Assembly (NCBI GenBank): GCA_900470095.1
Contig: UBZM01000005.1
Coordinates: 300,853-364,852 of the forward strand
Direction of reading: 5' to 3'
Source of the DNA: Hyphomicrobiales bacterium
GTDB taxonomy: Bacteria; Pseudomonadota; Alphaproteobacteria; Rhizobiales; Beijerinckiaceae
Length of the DNA stretch: 64,000 nucleotides
Shown: piece by piece, positions 36,466-47,436 of the stretch
How the letters are laid out: the number at the start of each line of letters is the position of its first letter
Numbering within the stretch: the stretch's first letter is position 1
The notes under the pieces: model-generated
Databases searched by the model: none
Told to the model about the DNA's origin: nothing
What the model saw: the letters and a program-made list of their open reading frames with translations, nothing else
Made by a program: the position numbers and the translations under genes

Positions 36466-36760
36466 GCGCTCGGAGGCGACAAACCAACGCCGGATATGAG
36501 GCAGGCGCAGATCACGGGAATGCCCGCTTTCCCTACATCATCGGGTGTCGGCTCCTCACGGAGGCCCACGGCGTTGACGACGGCATCTCTGCGTCATCAC
36601 AAACGCTGCACGGATCCCGTGGCCCGGATCAGTGCCCATGGGGCCTGGAGAATCGGCTGCGACATGCGCGAAGGTCGGTCTCCGGACGTCCCGATGCGCG
36701 ATCAGAATGGTGCATGGGACAGAGTTCGATAGTCGGCCTGATGCCGTAGGGGATGTGATC
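36466..36760. other. Intergenic stretch before the sugar kinase
   Basis: Just under 300 bases with no convincing gene, repeat or terminator hairpin. The GTGATCATG at 36755 offers two possible starts for the kinase, with only a weak AGGGGA ribosome site before them. Confidence 0.35.
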
Positions 36761-38128
36761 ATGCGCTCCGGCGTCACAGCAGTGCTGGATATCGGCAAGA
36801 CCAACAGCAAGGTCCTGGCCTTCGACCACGATCTCACCCTCGTCGCCGCTCATGGCATGGCCTCGGTCAGCGCTGGCGGGCGCCTCGACACGGCACGCTG
36901 CTGGGCGTTCGTTCTGGCGGCTCTGAAGGAGATCGCGGCGCGGTTCGGCCTGTCCGCGATCGTCCCGACCACGCATGGCGCGGCCTTCGCCGTCATCGGG
37001 AAAGGCGGGCTCGCCCATGCGATCGTCGACTACGAACAGCCTGTTCCCGACGCCGTTTCGGCCGAATATGACCGGCTCCGGCCGGATTTCGCGGAGAGTT
37101 TTTCGCCAAGCCTGCCGCTTGGGCTCAATGCCGGGCGGCAACTCTTCGCGCTCGACCGCGCCGACCCGCATCTCTTCGGCCAAGCGCAGGCGCTGATCGC
37201 CTATCCGCAATACTGGGCCTGGAAGCTCGGCGGCGAGATGGCCTCGGAAGTCTCGTCGCTCGGCTGCCATACCGATCTCTGGGCGCCGTTGAAAGCGGCA
37301 CCCTCTTCGCTCGCCGCCGCGATGGGCTGGGACCGCCTGATGCCGCCGGTCGCGGCCGCCTGGAGGACGCTGGGCGAGGCGGCGCCGACGCTCGGCCTGC
37401 CCGGCGCGTGCCGGATCCTGACCGGCGTCCATGACAGCAACGCTTCATTCGTTCGCTATCTCGCCGGATCGCGGGAACCCTTCGCGCTTGTCAGCACCGG
37501 CACCTGGTTCGTCTGCTTCAATACGGCAGGCGATGTCCAAGGCCTGTCGGCCGCGCGCGACACGCTGGCGAATGTCGATGTGCTCGGCCGGCCCGTCGCA
37601 TCGGCCCGCTTCATGGGCGGGCGGGAATTTGCCGAGATCGCCGGGGCGGCTGGATTGGGCGCGCAAGCCGGCATCGCGGATCTGCGTGCGCTCGTGGCTG
37701 CCGGGATTGTCGCGCTACCCTCCTTCGCGGCCGGTGGGCCGTTTTCCGGAAGCAAGGGCGTCATTTTGGGTGCGCCTTCAGGCCAGGCGCAAACAGCGGC
37801 GCTGGCTGCGCTCTACTGCGCGCTAATGACCTGCGAATGCCTTGCTCTCACCGGCCCTGTCCACAGGCTCTATGTCGACGGCCCCTTCGCCAGGAATGCG
37901 CTTTATCTCGGGCTGCTCGCCACGCTACTGCCGGACATACGCGTACAGGCCTCGCATGCCGCGCATGGCACGGGCGTCGGCGCGGCGCTGCTCGCCCATT
38001 GGCCGGCGGAGTGCGGGCAGCTGCCGGACTATGCGCTCGCCGTGCAGGATATCGCGGCGCTCGACCTCGATCTCGAACCCTATCGCCGGGCCTGGCGGGA
38101 GATGATCACGGAGCAGTCGGCGTCATGA
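36761..38128 (+). CDS. FGGY-family carbohydrate kinase (rhamnulokinase-like)
   Basis: 455 residues from ATG 36761. The N-terminal sugar-kinase fold starts TAVLDIGKTNSKVLAFD, and the active-site region VHDSNASFVRYL is followed by the ATP-binding turn VSTGTWFVCFN. The C-terminal nucleotide domain has LYVDGPFARNALYLGLLA. FGGY kinases phosphorylate pentoses, deoxyhexoses, glycerol or inositol relatives. Its neighbours are RhaD, RhaI and a DeoR repressor, as in rhizobial rhamnose loci, so L-rhamnulose or a related ketose is the likely substrate. Its last 6 bases overlap the 3' end of the convergent DeoR gene. Confidence 0.85.
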   Translation: MRSGVTAVLDIGKTNSKVLAFDHDLTLVAAHGMASVSAGGRLDTARCWAFVLAALKEIAARFGLSAIVPTTHGAAFAVIGKGGLAHAIVDYEQPVPDAVSAEYDRLRPDFAESFSPSLPLGLNAGRQLFALDRADPHLFGQAQALIAYPQYWAWKLGGEMASEVSSLGCHTDLWAPLKAAPSSLAAAMGWDRLMPPVAAAWRTLGEAAPTLGLPGACRILTGVHDSNASFVRYLAGSREPFALVSTGTWFVCFNTAGDVQGLSAARDTLANVDVLGRPVASARFMGGREFAEIAGAAGLGAQAGIADLRALVAAGIVALPSFAAGGPFSGSKGVILGAPSGQAQTAALAALYCALMTCECLALTGPVHRLYVDGPFARNALYLGLLATLLPDIRVQASHAAHGTGVGAALLAHWPAECGQLPDYALAVQDIAALDLDLEPYRRAWREMITEQSAS

Positions 38129-38938
38129 GGCGGAACGAAGCACCGGCGGCTCGCCGGTGCTGACCGGCTCGACGATCCGCACATCGGGGCAAAGGCTGCG
38201 CAGCAGGGCGATCTCGGAGGCGCCTGCGCCGCTATCGGTGATGACGATATCGATGGCATCGAGCGGGGCGACGACCATCGAGGAGCGCACCTTGAGCTTG
38301 GCGCTGTCGGCCAGCACCACGACGCGCTCGGCTCTGCGCGCCAGCTTCTGCGCGGCACGCGCGACCAGCGGGTCCATCTCGGTCGCTCCGGCGCGGCCGA
38401 GCCCGTAGCAGCTCATGAACAGCACGTCGCCGGCGAAGCTCTCGGTGCCGTCATGCTCGAAGGAGCTCAGGATGATGTTGTGCTCGGGATAGACCGTGCC
38501 GCTCGGAATCGTCACGCGGCAGCCCGGACGCACCGAGAGCAGTTCTCCCGCGATCGAGAAGGAATTCGTCAGCACGTCCAGGCTGCGTCCGCGCAGCAGG
38601 CGCGCCAGTTCGAACGTCGTCGTGCCGGCATTGAGGATCACGCTCATGCCGTCCTCGACCAGCCCGGCCGCCTCGCGCGCGATCGCCTCCTTCTGCGCGA
38701 CATTCACGTCACGGCTCATGGCGAAGGGCACGCCGGCGAGATGGTGCTGGTGACGCGGCCGCAGCGCTTCGGCGCCGCCGCGAACCCGGCGCAGCTCGCC
38801 ATTGCGGTCGAGCGCCGCAATATCGCGCCGGATCGTCGCCTCCGACGCATCGAGCATGTCGACGAGATCGGAGAGCGCGATGATCGACCGTTCATTGGTC
38901 AGCTTGACGATCAGCCTGTGCCGTTCGCGCTCGAGCAT
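38123..38938 (-). CDS. DeoR-family transcriptional repressor
   Basis: 271 residues from ATG 38938 (MLERERHRLIVKL). The N-terminal winged helix is ALSDLVDMLDASEATIRRDI followed by LRRVRGGAEAL. The C-terminal phosphosugar-sensing domain has AGTTTFELARLL, DVLTNSFSIAGEL and VVVLADSAKLKVRS. DeoR proteins usually repress sugar operons and release on binding a phosphorylated intermediate. It lies between the kinase and the divergent rhaD-rhaI operon and is the obvious candidate to control both. The frame is open to 39049 but family similarity starts at the chosen ATG. Confidence 0.92.
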   Translation of the reverse strand: MLERERHRLIVKLTNERSIIALSDLVDMLDASEATIRRDIAALDRNGELRRVRGGAEALRPRHQHHLAGVPFAMSRDVNVAQKEAIAREAAGLVEDGMSVILNAGTTTFELARLLRGRSLDVLTNSFSIAGELLSVRPGCRVTIPSGTVYPEHNIILSSFEHDGTESFAGDVLFMSCYGLGRAGATEMDPLVARAAQKLARRAERVVVLADSAKLKVRSSMVVAPLDAIDIVITDSGAGASEIALLRSLCPDVRIVEPVSTGEPPVLRSAS

Positions 38939-39063
38939 CGTTCCCGTTTCCTGGCACGTGTCCCCGACCGCTTCTCGGAGATCCTCTTGGCGCCGGCCAT
39001 ACCAGACGCATCCTTCATTTTTTCGCGCGCATTTCAATGATGTTTGCAAGCCGATGGCAGAAT

Positions 39064-39103
39064 TTGATCGAACTTGACATTTGTTGATCGTTTGCGGTCA
39101 GAT
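39064..39103 (+). promoter_or_regulatory. Candidate promoter and direct-repeat operator for rhaD
   Basis: TTGACA at 39074-39079 is followed after 18 bases by TCAGAT, a possible -35/-10 pair 57 bases before the rhaD start. TTGATCG occurs at 39064-39070 and again at 39084-39090, 20 bases apart on the same face of the helix, flanking the -35. This fits the direct-repeat sites bound by DeoR proteins. Confidence 0.45.
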
Positions 39104-39159
39104 CGTCGCAAGGCGGCCGAAACGAGCTGTCTGCCGGAAACGTCGAAGTCGAGGATATC

Positions 39160-41274
<2,115 letters not shown>

Positions 41275-41277
41275 ATC

Positions 41278-42576
41278 ATGGCAGAGCCCCTGATCGATCC
41301 CGCGCTCGTCGAAGCGCATAACCGGCAGGCTGCTGAAGCGCTCGCGCAGGATTACGAGGCGCTGTCGCGCTCCCTGTCGCGGCGCGGCATCGACAGCGAA
41401 GCGATCCTGGCCCGGGTTTCGGCGCTGGAGATCGCGGTCCCGTCATGGGGCGTCGGCACGGGCGGAACGCGTTTCGCGCGCTTCCCCGGCCCGGGCGAGC
41501 CTGCCGATATCTTCGACAAGCTCGACGATTGCGCCGTCATCCAGCAGCTGGGCCGGGCGACGCCGCGCGTCTCGCTGCATTTCCCCTGGGACGAAGTCGC
41601 CGACATGGCGGCCGTAAAGGCGCGCGGAGAGGCGCTCGGGCTCGGCTTCGATGCGGTGAATTCCAACACCTTCCAGGACCAGCCCGGCCAGGCGCTGTCC
41701 TACAAGTTCGGTAGCCTCTCCCATGCCGATGCGGCCGTGCGGGCGCAGGCGGTTGCGCATAATATCGACTGCATCCGCAAGGGGCAGGCGCTGGGGGCGA
41801 GCGCGCTGACGATTTGGCTCGCCGATGGCAGCAATTTCGCCGGCCAGTCCCATCTCGCGCGGGCCTTCGAACGTTATATCGCCTCCGTCGCCGAGATCGA
41901 GGCGGCTCTTCCCGACGACAGCTGGCTGCTGCTGCTCGAATACAAGAATTTCGAGCCGGCCTTCTACGCGACAGTGGTGCAGGACTGGGGGTCCTGCCTG
42001 CTCGCGGCCCAGGCCGTCGGCCCGCGCGCCCGCTGCCTGGTCGATCTCGGCCACCACGCGCCCTCGACCAATATCGAGATGATCGTCACCCGGCTGATCG
42101 CGGCGGGAAAGCTCGGCGGCTTCCATCTCAACGATTCCCGTTTCGGCGACGACGATCTCGACGCCGGCTCGGTCGATCCGTTCCGGCTCTTCCTGGTCTT
42201 CAACGAGCTGGTCGATGCCGAGCAGCGCCATGCCTGGGACGAGGCGCCGGCGCTGATGCTCGACCAGTCGCACAACGTCACCGACCCGATCGAGAGCCTG
42301 ATGCTCAGCGCCGATGCCGCAAGGCGGGCCCATGCCCAGGCGCTCCTCGTCGACCGGGAACAGCTTTCGCACTACCAGGCGCAGAACGACGTCGCGATGG
42401 CGGCGGAAACCCTGCGCGGCGCCTTCCGCACCGATGTGACGCCGCTTCTCGCCGAGGCCCGCCGCCGGGCGGGCGGCGCGATCGATCCCGTCGGCGCCTA
42501 CCGCCTGTCCGGCTACCGCAAGGCCGCAGCCGCGCGGCGCCCGCAGAGCACGGGGAGCGGCGGCGGCATCGTCTGA
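41278..42576 (+). CDS. rhaI: L-rhamnose isomerase / sugar isomerase (RhaI type)
   Basis: A 432-residue TIM-barrel isomerase of the rhizobial type. Family marks are VPSWGVGTGGTRFARFPGPG, VSLHFPWDE, the metal-site segments LLEYKNFEPAFY and LVDLGHHAPSTNIE, and GGFHLNDSRFGDDDLDAGS. The histidine and aspartates there fit the metal centre. It interconverts L-rhamnose and L-rhamnulose, the step before the FGGY kinase. It follows rhaD after 3 bases and precedes the binding-protein gene by about 80 bases, with no terminator between. Confidence 0.93.
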   Translation: MAEPLIDPALVEAHNRQAAEALAQDYEALSRSLSRRGIDSEAILARVSALEIAVPSWGVGTGGTRFARFPGPGEPADIFDKLDDCAVIQQLGRATPRVSLHFPWDEVADMAAVKARGEALGLGFDAVNSNTFQDQPGQALSYKFGSLSHADAAVRAQAVAHNIDCIRKGQALGASALTIWLADGSNFAGQSHLARAFERYIASVAEIEAALPDDSWLLLLEYKNFEPAFYATVVQDWGSCLLAAQAVGPRARCLVDLGHHAPSTNIEMIVTRLIAAGKLGGFHLNDSRFGDDDLDAGSVDPFRLFLVFNELVDAEQRHAWDEAPALMLDQSHNVTDPIESLMLSADAARRAHAQALLVDREQLSHYQAQNDVAMAAETLRGAFRTDVTPLLAEARRRAGGAIDPVGAYRLSGYRKAAAARRPQSTGSGGGIV

Positions 42577-42656
42577 GCGTTTCGAACCCGAAGCGCCGCC
42601 GGATCGTTCGGCCGGCAGGCGCACCACTCAAAAACGAACGTAAGCGGAGGGAAATA

Positions 42657-43667
42657 ATGAAGCCGATCTTCAAGTCGATCATCACGGCAGCCATGGCCTC
42701 GTTCGCGCTGGGCGCGGCCGCTCTGGCGCAGGCCCCGGCGACCGAGGGCAAGCTCGTCGTCTACGCGTCCCATCCGTCCGAGATGGTCGACCATTTCACC
42801 AAGATGTTCGGTGACAAATACGGCATTCGCGTCACCACCGTTAAGGCCGGCACCGGCGAGCTGCTGAACCGCATCCGCGCCGAGCGCAACCGCCCGTCCG
42901 CCGACATCATGTGGGGCGGCTTCTCCGATACCGGCGCGTCGGCGCCCGATCTGTTCGACAAGTACAGCTCCCCCGAGCTCGCCAATGTCGAACCCAAGAT
43001 GCTCGATGCCAGCGGCTACAACACGCCGTTTGCCGCCAGCACCATGGTCATCATCTACAACAAGAGCCAGGTGAAGCCGGAGCAGGCGCCCAAGACCTGG
43101 GCCGACCTCGCCAAGCCGGAATGGAAGGGCAAGATCGTCCATGCCGACCCGTCCAAGTCGAGCTCGGCGCTGGCTGCGCTGAACACCTGGCTGCTGATCT
43201 ACGGCCGCGACGAAAAGGCGTGGACGCTGGTCGAGGACATGACCAAAAATATGAACATCATCCTCAAATCGAGCCTGGTGTTCCAGCAGGTCGGCCGCGG
43301 CGAATATCCGATCGGCGTGACCTATGAGGAGGGCGCGATCAACTACGTCCTCGCCGGCACTGCCGGCATCGTCTACCCGGCCGACGGCACCTTGCTGGAG
43401 CCGGAGGGCATGTTCATCGTCAAGGGGGCTCCGAACCCGAAGGCCTCGAAGCTCTTCGCGGATTTCCTGCTCTCGGCCGAGGCGCAGAAGGAGCTCACCG
43501 CCAAGTTCCCGGGCCGCCGCCCGACCCGCATGGGCGTCCAGACGCATCCCGAGATGAAGGCCGCCAGCGATCTCAAGGTCATCGACTACGACTCGAAATG
43601 GGCCGCGTCCAGCCGTGCCGAAGTGCTCGACCGGATGCAGAAGATCATCGTCAAGACGCAGCAGTAA
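42657..43667 (+). CDS. ABC substrate-binding protein, FbpA/AfuA-like
   Basis: 336 residues from ATG 42657, which follows GCGGAGGG. The Sec signal ends ALAQA. The mature protein begins KLVVYASHPSEMVDHFTKMF and contains MVIIYNKSQVKPEQAPKTW and GEYPIGVTYEEGA, marks of the type II family that includes iron- and hexose-phosphate-binding members. The double-tyrosine iron ligand of FbpA is not apparent, so iron is unlikely. AfuA of Actinobacillus, a related protein, binds sugar phosphates. Its place directly after rhaD-rhaI points to a sugar or sugar-phosphate ligand. This is inference. Confidence 0.85.
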   Translation: MKPIFKSIITAAMASFALGAAALAQAPATEGKLVVYASHPSEMVDHFTKMFGDKYGIRVTTVKAGTGELLNRIRAERNRPSADIMWGGFSDTGASAPDLFDKYSSPELANVEPKMLDASGYNTPFAASTMVIIYNKSQVKPEQAPKTWADLAKPEWKGKIVHADPSKSSSALAALNTWLLIYGRDEKAWTLVEDMTKNMNIILKSSLVFQQVGRGEYPIGVTYEEGAINYVLAGTAGIVYPADGTLLEPEGMFIVKGAPNPKASKLFADFLLSAEAQKELTAKFPGRRPTRMGVQTHPEMKAASDLKVIDYDSKWAASSRAEVLDRMQKIIVKTQQ

Positions 43668-43688
43668 GCGCTGCTGCCCAGCCGATCG

Positions 43689-43715
43689 CGGGCGAGGACG
43701 AAAAAGCCTCGCCCG
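43689..43715 (+). other. Hairpin between binding-protein and ATPase genes
   Basis: CGGGCGAGG pairs with CCTCGCCCG around the loop ACGAAAAAG, 21 bases after the binding-protein stop. As an internal operon hairpin it could protect the upstream message or partly stop transcription, giving more binding protein than ATPase. Confidence 0.6.
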
Positions 43716-43750
43716 TCCCCCGTGACATGCTCGACCGACCGGGTATCCAG

Positions 43751-44833
43751 ATGGCCTCCACTTCCGTCCGTATCGATACGGTGACGAAACGCTATGGCGA
43801 TTCCGTCGCCGTCGACGGTGTCTCGCTCGACATCGCCCAGGGCGAGTTCTTCACGCTGCTCGGCTCGTCGGGCTGCGGGAAGACGACCCTGCTGCGCATC
43901 ATCGCCGGCTTCCTGAAGCAGACGAGCGGGCGCATCCTGTTCGGCGATACCTGCATCGACGATCTGGCGCCGCAACACCGCAACACGGGCATGGTGTTCC
44001 AGAGCTATGCGATCTTTCCGCATCTCAGCGTGGTCGACAACATCGCCTATGGCTTGCGGGCGCGCGGCCTGAAGGCTGCCGAGGTCAAGCAGAAGGTCGA
44101 TACCTATCTGGCGCTGACGCGCCTCTCGCATCTCGGCCACCGCAAGCCGCGCGAATTGTCCGGCGGCCAGCAGCAGCGCGTCGTGCTGGCGCGCGCCATG
44201 GTGATCGAGCCCGACGTGCTGCTCATGGACGAGCCCTTGTCCAATCTCGACACCGAGATGCGGATGCATCTGCGCACCGAGATCCGCGCCCTGCAGCGCA
44301 AGATCGGCGTCACCACGATCTATGTCACGCATGACCAGGAGGAAGCGCTGCTGATGTCGGACCGGATCGCGGTGATGCGCGGCGGCCGGCTGGAGCAGGT
44401 GGCCAGCCCGCACGACATCTACAACAAGCCGAGCACGCGCTTCGTGGCGAGCTTCATCGGCGAGAACAACTTCCTGCCGGCGGTGCATCGCGGCCATGCC
44501 GAACCTGGCCATGTCCGGATCGAGCTGCCGGGCGGCCAGTTCACCGCCAAGCTGCGCGGCGACATGCCGGGCGGCGCGATGGACGCTGCCTTCCGGCCAC
44601 AGGATATCGAACTGCGGCCGCTTGACGGGGAGGGCGACGGGCTTGTCGGAACCCTGACCGATATCCAGTTCCTGGGGGGCACCGTGCGCTACGCCATCGA
44701 TCTCGGCGGCGGGCATCTCGTCCAGGTCGCGGGCTCGAGCCGCACTGGCGTCGCGCTTCCCGAAATCGGTACCCGCCACCGGCTCGGCGTGTCGCCGGTG
44801 GCGATCGCCCTGTTCGCGCCCGAGGCCGCCTGA
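43751..44833 (+). CDS. ABC importer ATPase, FbpC/PotA-like
   Basis: 360 residues from ATG 43751 (MASTSVRIDTVTKRYG); ATG 43727 would add eight residues, and neither start has a strong ribosome site. It has Walker A GSSGCGKTT, signature LSGGQQQR, Walker B LLMDEPLSNLD, and switch histidine YVTHDQEEAL. After about 240 comes the TOBE regulatory domain, typical of MalK, PotA and FbpC. Its stop overlaps the permease start by one base. It powers the AfuA-like importer of this operon. Confidence 0.92.
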   Translation: MASTSVRIDTVTKRYGDSVAVDGVSLDIAQGEFFTLLGSSGCGKTTLLRIIAGFLKQTSGRILFGDTCIDDLAPQHRNTGMVFQSYAIFPHLSVVDNIAYGLRARGLKAAEVKQKVDTYLALTRLSHLGHRKPRELSGGQQQRVVLARAMVIEPDVLLMDEPLSNLDTEMRMHLRTEIRALQRKIGVTTIYVTHDQEEALLMSDRIAVMRGGRLEQVASPHDIYNKPSTRFVASFIGENNFLPAVHRGHAEPGHVRIELPGGQFTAKLRGDMPGGAMDAAFRPQDIELRPLDGEGDGLVGTLTDIQFLGGTVRYAIDLGGGHLVQVAGSSRTGVALPEIGTRHRLGVSPVAIALFAPEAA

Positions 44834-46527
44834 TGAGCGCCATCACCGTGACAGCCGGCCCGCCGCGGCGCGGCTCCGGGATTTCCCGCTATTTCGGCTT
44901 CTGGCCGGTGGTCACTGCCATCGTGCTCGTCCTGATCGTCGGGCTCCTGCTGGTGCCCGTCGGCAATATCGTCGGCGTCAGCCTCTCGGCCGGGGCCAAG
45001 ACCGGCAGCATCTTCGAGAACTACGTCAATTTCTTCTCTGAGCGGTTCTACTACCAGACGCTGCTGAACAGCTTCTGGGTCAGCATCTGGGCGATGATCT
45101 TCGCCGTCTGCCTCGGCGTCCCGGCGGCCTATTTCGTCAATCGCTACGATATCTGGGGGCGCGGCTTCGTGCGCGCCGCCGTGGTGCTGACCTTCGTCTC
45201 GCCGCCCTTCATCGGCTCCTATTCCTGGGTCGTCCTGTTCGGGCGCAGCGGCGTCCTGACCCAGCTGTTCAACGCCATCGGCGTGCCGCTGCCCTCGATC
45301 TACGGCGCGCCGGGCATCATCTTCGTCTTCACGCTGCAGTTCTTTCCCTTCGTCTTCCTGCTCGTCTCGTCGGGCCTGAAATCGATCGACCAGAGCGTCG
45401 AGGATGCCGCGCGCAATCTCGGCTCCGGCGAGTTCCGCACCTTCCGCACCGCGATCGCGCCGCTTCTGGTGCCCTCGATCACGACGGGCGCGCTGCTCGT
45501 CTTCGTCGCGTCCTTCACCGACCTGGGGACGCCGATCATCCTGGGCGAGCGCTTCCGCGTCCTGCCCGTGCTGATCTATGGCGAGTTCGTCAACGAGTTC
45601 GGCGGTCGGCCGGTCCTCGCCAGCGCGCTTTCCGTGCTGCTCCTGCTCGTCACCACGGGAGCGCTGCTGCTCCAGCGTTGGCTCTCGGCGCGGTTCTCCT
45701 ATGCGACCGCCGCGATCCGCCCGCTGCAGGTCCAGGAACAGCCGCTGGGCAAGCGCATCGCGGCGACGGCTTTCGTGTTCCTGCTGATCGGCTTTGCACT
45801 GCTGCCGCTCGTCAACATCGTCGTCTCGTCCTTCCTGAAGTCGAACGGCCCGGTGCTGGTCGCAAGCTTCACGCTGGACAACTACGCCCGCATCATGGAC
45901 CGTATCACGCTGCCGCTGTGGAACACGCTATTCTACACCACGGTCGCCACGCTGCTCTGCGCGGTCGTCGGAACCGCGGTCGCCTATATCATCGTGCGCC
46001 GCCCCGGGCCGGTCTCGAGCGTGCTCGATACGGTGGTGATGTTCTCCTATGCGGTTCCGGGCATCGTCCTGGGCGTGGGCCTGGTGGTGACCTATCACGA
46101 GCCGCCCTTCGCCCTGACCGGCACAGCGACCATCCTCATCCTGGCGTATTTCATCCGCCGGCTGCCCTTCTCGGTCCGGTCCTCGGTGAGCATGCTGCAG
46201 CAGGTCTCGCGCGATACCGAGGATGCCTCGATCAATCTGGGCGCCGGTCCGGGACGGACCTTCGTCAAGATCACCGTGCCCCTGCTTGCCACCGCGATCC
46301 TGTCGGGCGCGCTGCTGACCTGGTCGAACACGATCCGCGAGCTCAGCGCGACGCTGATCCTGCAGTCGGGGACGACGGCGACGGTTGCGATCGAGATCTT
46401 CAACGAGGTCGTGAACGGCAATTTCGGCGTGGCATCGGCGCTGGGCACCGTGCTCATCCTGCTGACCTTCCTGCCGCTGGTCGTGCTGTTCACGCTGCTC
46501 GGGAAAAAGGATGAAGCCCTTGTCTGA
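44833..46527 (+). CDS. ABC importer permease, fused two-domain FbpB type
   Basis: A 564-residue permease with about twelve membrane helices in two homologous halves. Each half carries an EAA loop: EDAARNLGSGEFRTFRTAIA in the first and EDASINLGAGPGRTFVKITV in the second. One chain can therefore form the whole channel, as in FbpB/AfuB. The start overlaps the ATPase stop, and its 3' end overlaps the aldolase start by 17 bases. It is part of the rhaD-rhaI operon. Confidence 0.92.
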   Translation: MSAITVTAGPPRRGSGISRYFGFWPVVTAIVLVLIVGLLLVPVGNIVGVSLSAGAKTGSIFENYVNFFSERFYYQTLLNSFWVSIWAMIFAVCLGVPAAYFVNRYDIWGRGFVRAAVVLTFVSPPFIGSYSWVVLFGRSGVLTQLFNAIGVPLPSIYGAPGIIFVFTLQFFPFVFLLVSSGLKSIDQSVEDAARNLGSGEFRTFRTAIAPLLVPSITTGALLVFVASFTDLGTPIILGERFRVLPVLIYGEFVNEFGGRPVLASALSVLLLLVTTGALLLQRWLSARFSYATAAIRPLQVQEQPLGKRIAATAFVFLLIGFALLPLVNIVVSSFLKSNGPVLVASFTLDNYARIMDRITLPLWNTLFYTTVATLLCAVVGTAVAYIIVRRPGPVSSVLDTVVMFSYAVPGIVLGVGLVVTYHEPPFALTGTATILILAYFIRRLPFSVRSSVSMLQQVSRDTEDASINLGAGPGRTFVKITVPLLATAILSGALLTWSNTIRELSATLILQSGTTATVAIEIFNEVVNGNFGVASALGTVLILLTFLPLVVLFTLLGKKDEALV

Positions 46528-47239
46528 TCCGTGGGCCGCCCCCTTCGAAACCGACATGCGGCTGCGCATGGTCGCAGCCTGCCGGGCGATGAATGCCGGC
46601 GGTCTCAACCATGGCACCTCCGGCAATCTCAGCGTCCGGCTCGACCAGGACCATTGCCTGATCACGCCGTCGGGCGTCGCCTATGACGCGATGGAGCCTG
46701 CCGACATCGCCATCCTGGCGCAAGACGGGCGCTGGCGCGGGCCGCTGCGGCCGTCCAGCGAATGGCGCTTCCATGCCGACATCCTGCGGGCCAGGCCCGA
46801 TGCCGGGGCGATTCTGCACACGCATTCGCGCCATGCGACCGCACTGGCCTGCCTCGGCGAAGGCATCCCCGCCTTTCACTACATGGTTGCGGTCGCAGGC
46901 GGCTCGTCGATCCGCTGCGCGCCCTATGCGCGCTTCGGAACCAAGGCTCTCTCGGACCTGGCACTCGAAGCGCTCGATGGCCGCAGGGCCTGCCTGCTCG
47001 CCCATCACGGCATGATCATGCTGGCCGCGACGCCGGAAAAGGCCCTCGTCCTCGCCCGCGAAGTGGAGGAACTGGCCGCCACTTATCTGCTCGCACGCTC
47101 CGCCGGCTCTCCGAACACGCTGGACGACGCCGAGATGGCCGGCGTGCTTGGCCTGTTCGCCAGCTACGGCACGCCCGACTTCCCCGATGACGAGCTGTCG
47201 CGCATGGACGAACGCCTGCCGGAAACGGCGGCTTCCTAG
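46511..47239 (+). CDS. Class II aldolase (fuculose-phosphate aldolase-like)
   Basis: A 242-residue stand-alone class II aldolase/adducin domain. GTSGNLSVRL binds phosphate, SSEWRFH carries the catalytic glutamate, HTHSRHATALA supplies two zinc histidines, and LLAHHGMIML the third. It resembles FucA, which splits L-fuculose-1-phosphate, but the group also contains decarboxylases and epimerases. As the second aldolase in an operon that already encodes RhaD, it may take a different sugar phosphate brought in by the AfuABC-like importer. Its start lies inside the permease gene, so translation is coupled. Confidence 0.87.
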   Translation: MKPLSDPWAAPFETDMRLRMVAACRAMNAGGLNHGTSGNLSVRLDQDHCLITPSGVAYDAMEPADIAILAQDGRWRGPLRPSSEWRFHADILRARPDAGAILHTHSRHATALACLGEGIPAFHYMVAVAGGSSIRCAPYARFGTKALSDLALEALDGRRACLLAHHGMIMLAATPEKALVLAREVEELAATYLLARSAGSPNTLDDAEMAGVLGLFASYGTPDFPDDELSRMDERLPETAAS

Positions 47240-47291
47240 ATCGCCGCGCGTCCCTTCGGACGCAGGAGCAGCGATCTATCTCTTTGTTTAG

Positions 47292-47337
47292 GCATCGGAT
47301 TCTTCCGAAAACCGGTTTCCACTTTTCGGTGCGATGC
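47292..47337. repeat. Palindromic intergenic repeat of Rhizobiales type
   Basis: GCATCG ... CCGAAAA and TTTTCGG ... CGATGC form an imperfect stem around CCGGTTTCCAC. The core resembles a small intergenic repeat that is common in Rhizobiales genomes. It lies between convergent genes (aldolase and inositol-phosphatase) and could fold into a hairpin in either transcript. Confidence 0.6.
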
Positions 47338-47436
47338 TCTGGGAGGGGCGGGCGTGCCTCCACCGCGATGCGGGATGTCAGGTTCCGCCAGCCGGCGGAA
47401 CCTGAGGCGAACGGCCTTCGACCGCAAACGCGGCCG

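Noticed and set aside
42657..43667. Reading the binding protein as an iron (FbpA) protein
   Set aside because: The adjacent tyrosine pair that binds iron is not seen, and the gene lies in a sugar catabolic operon.
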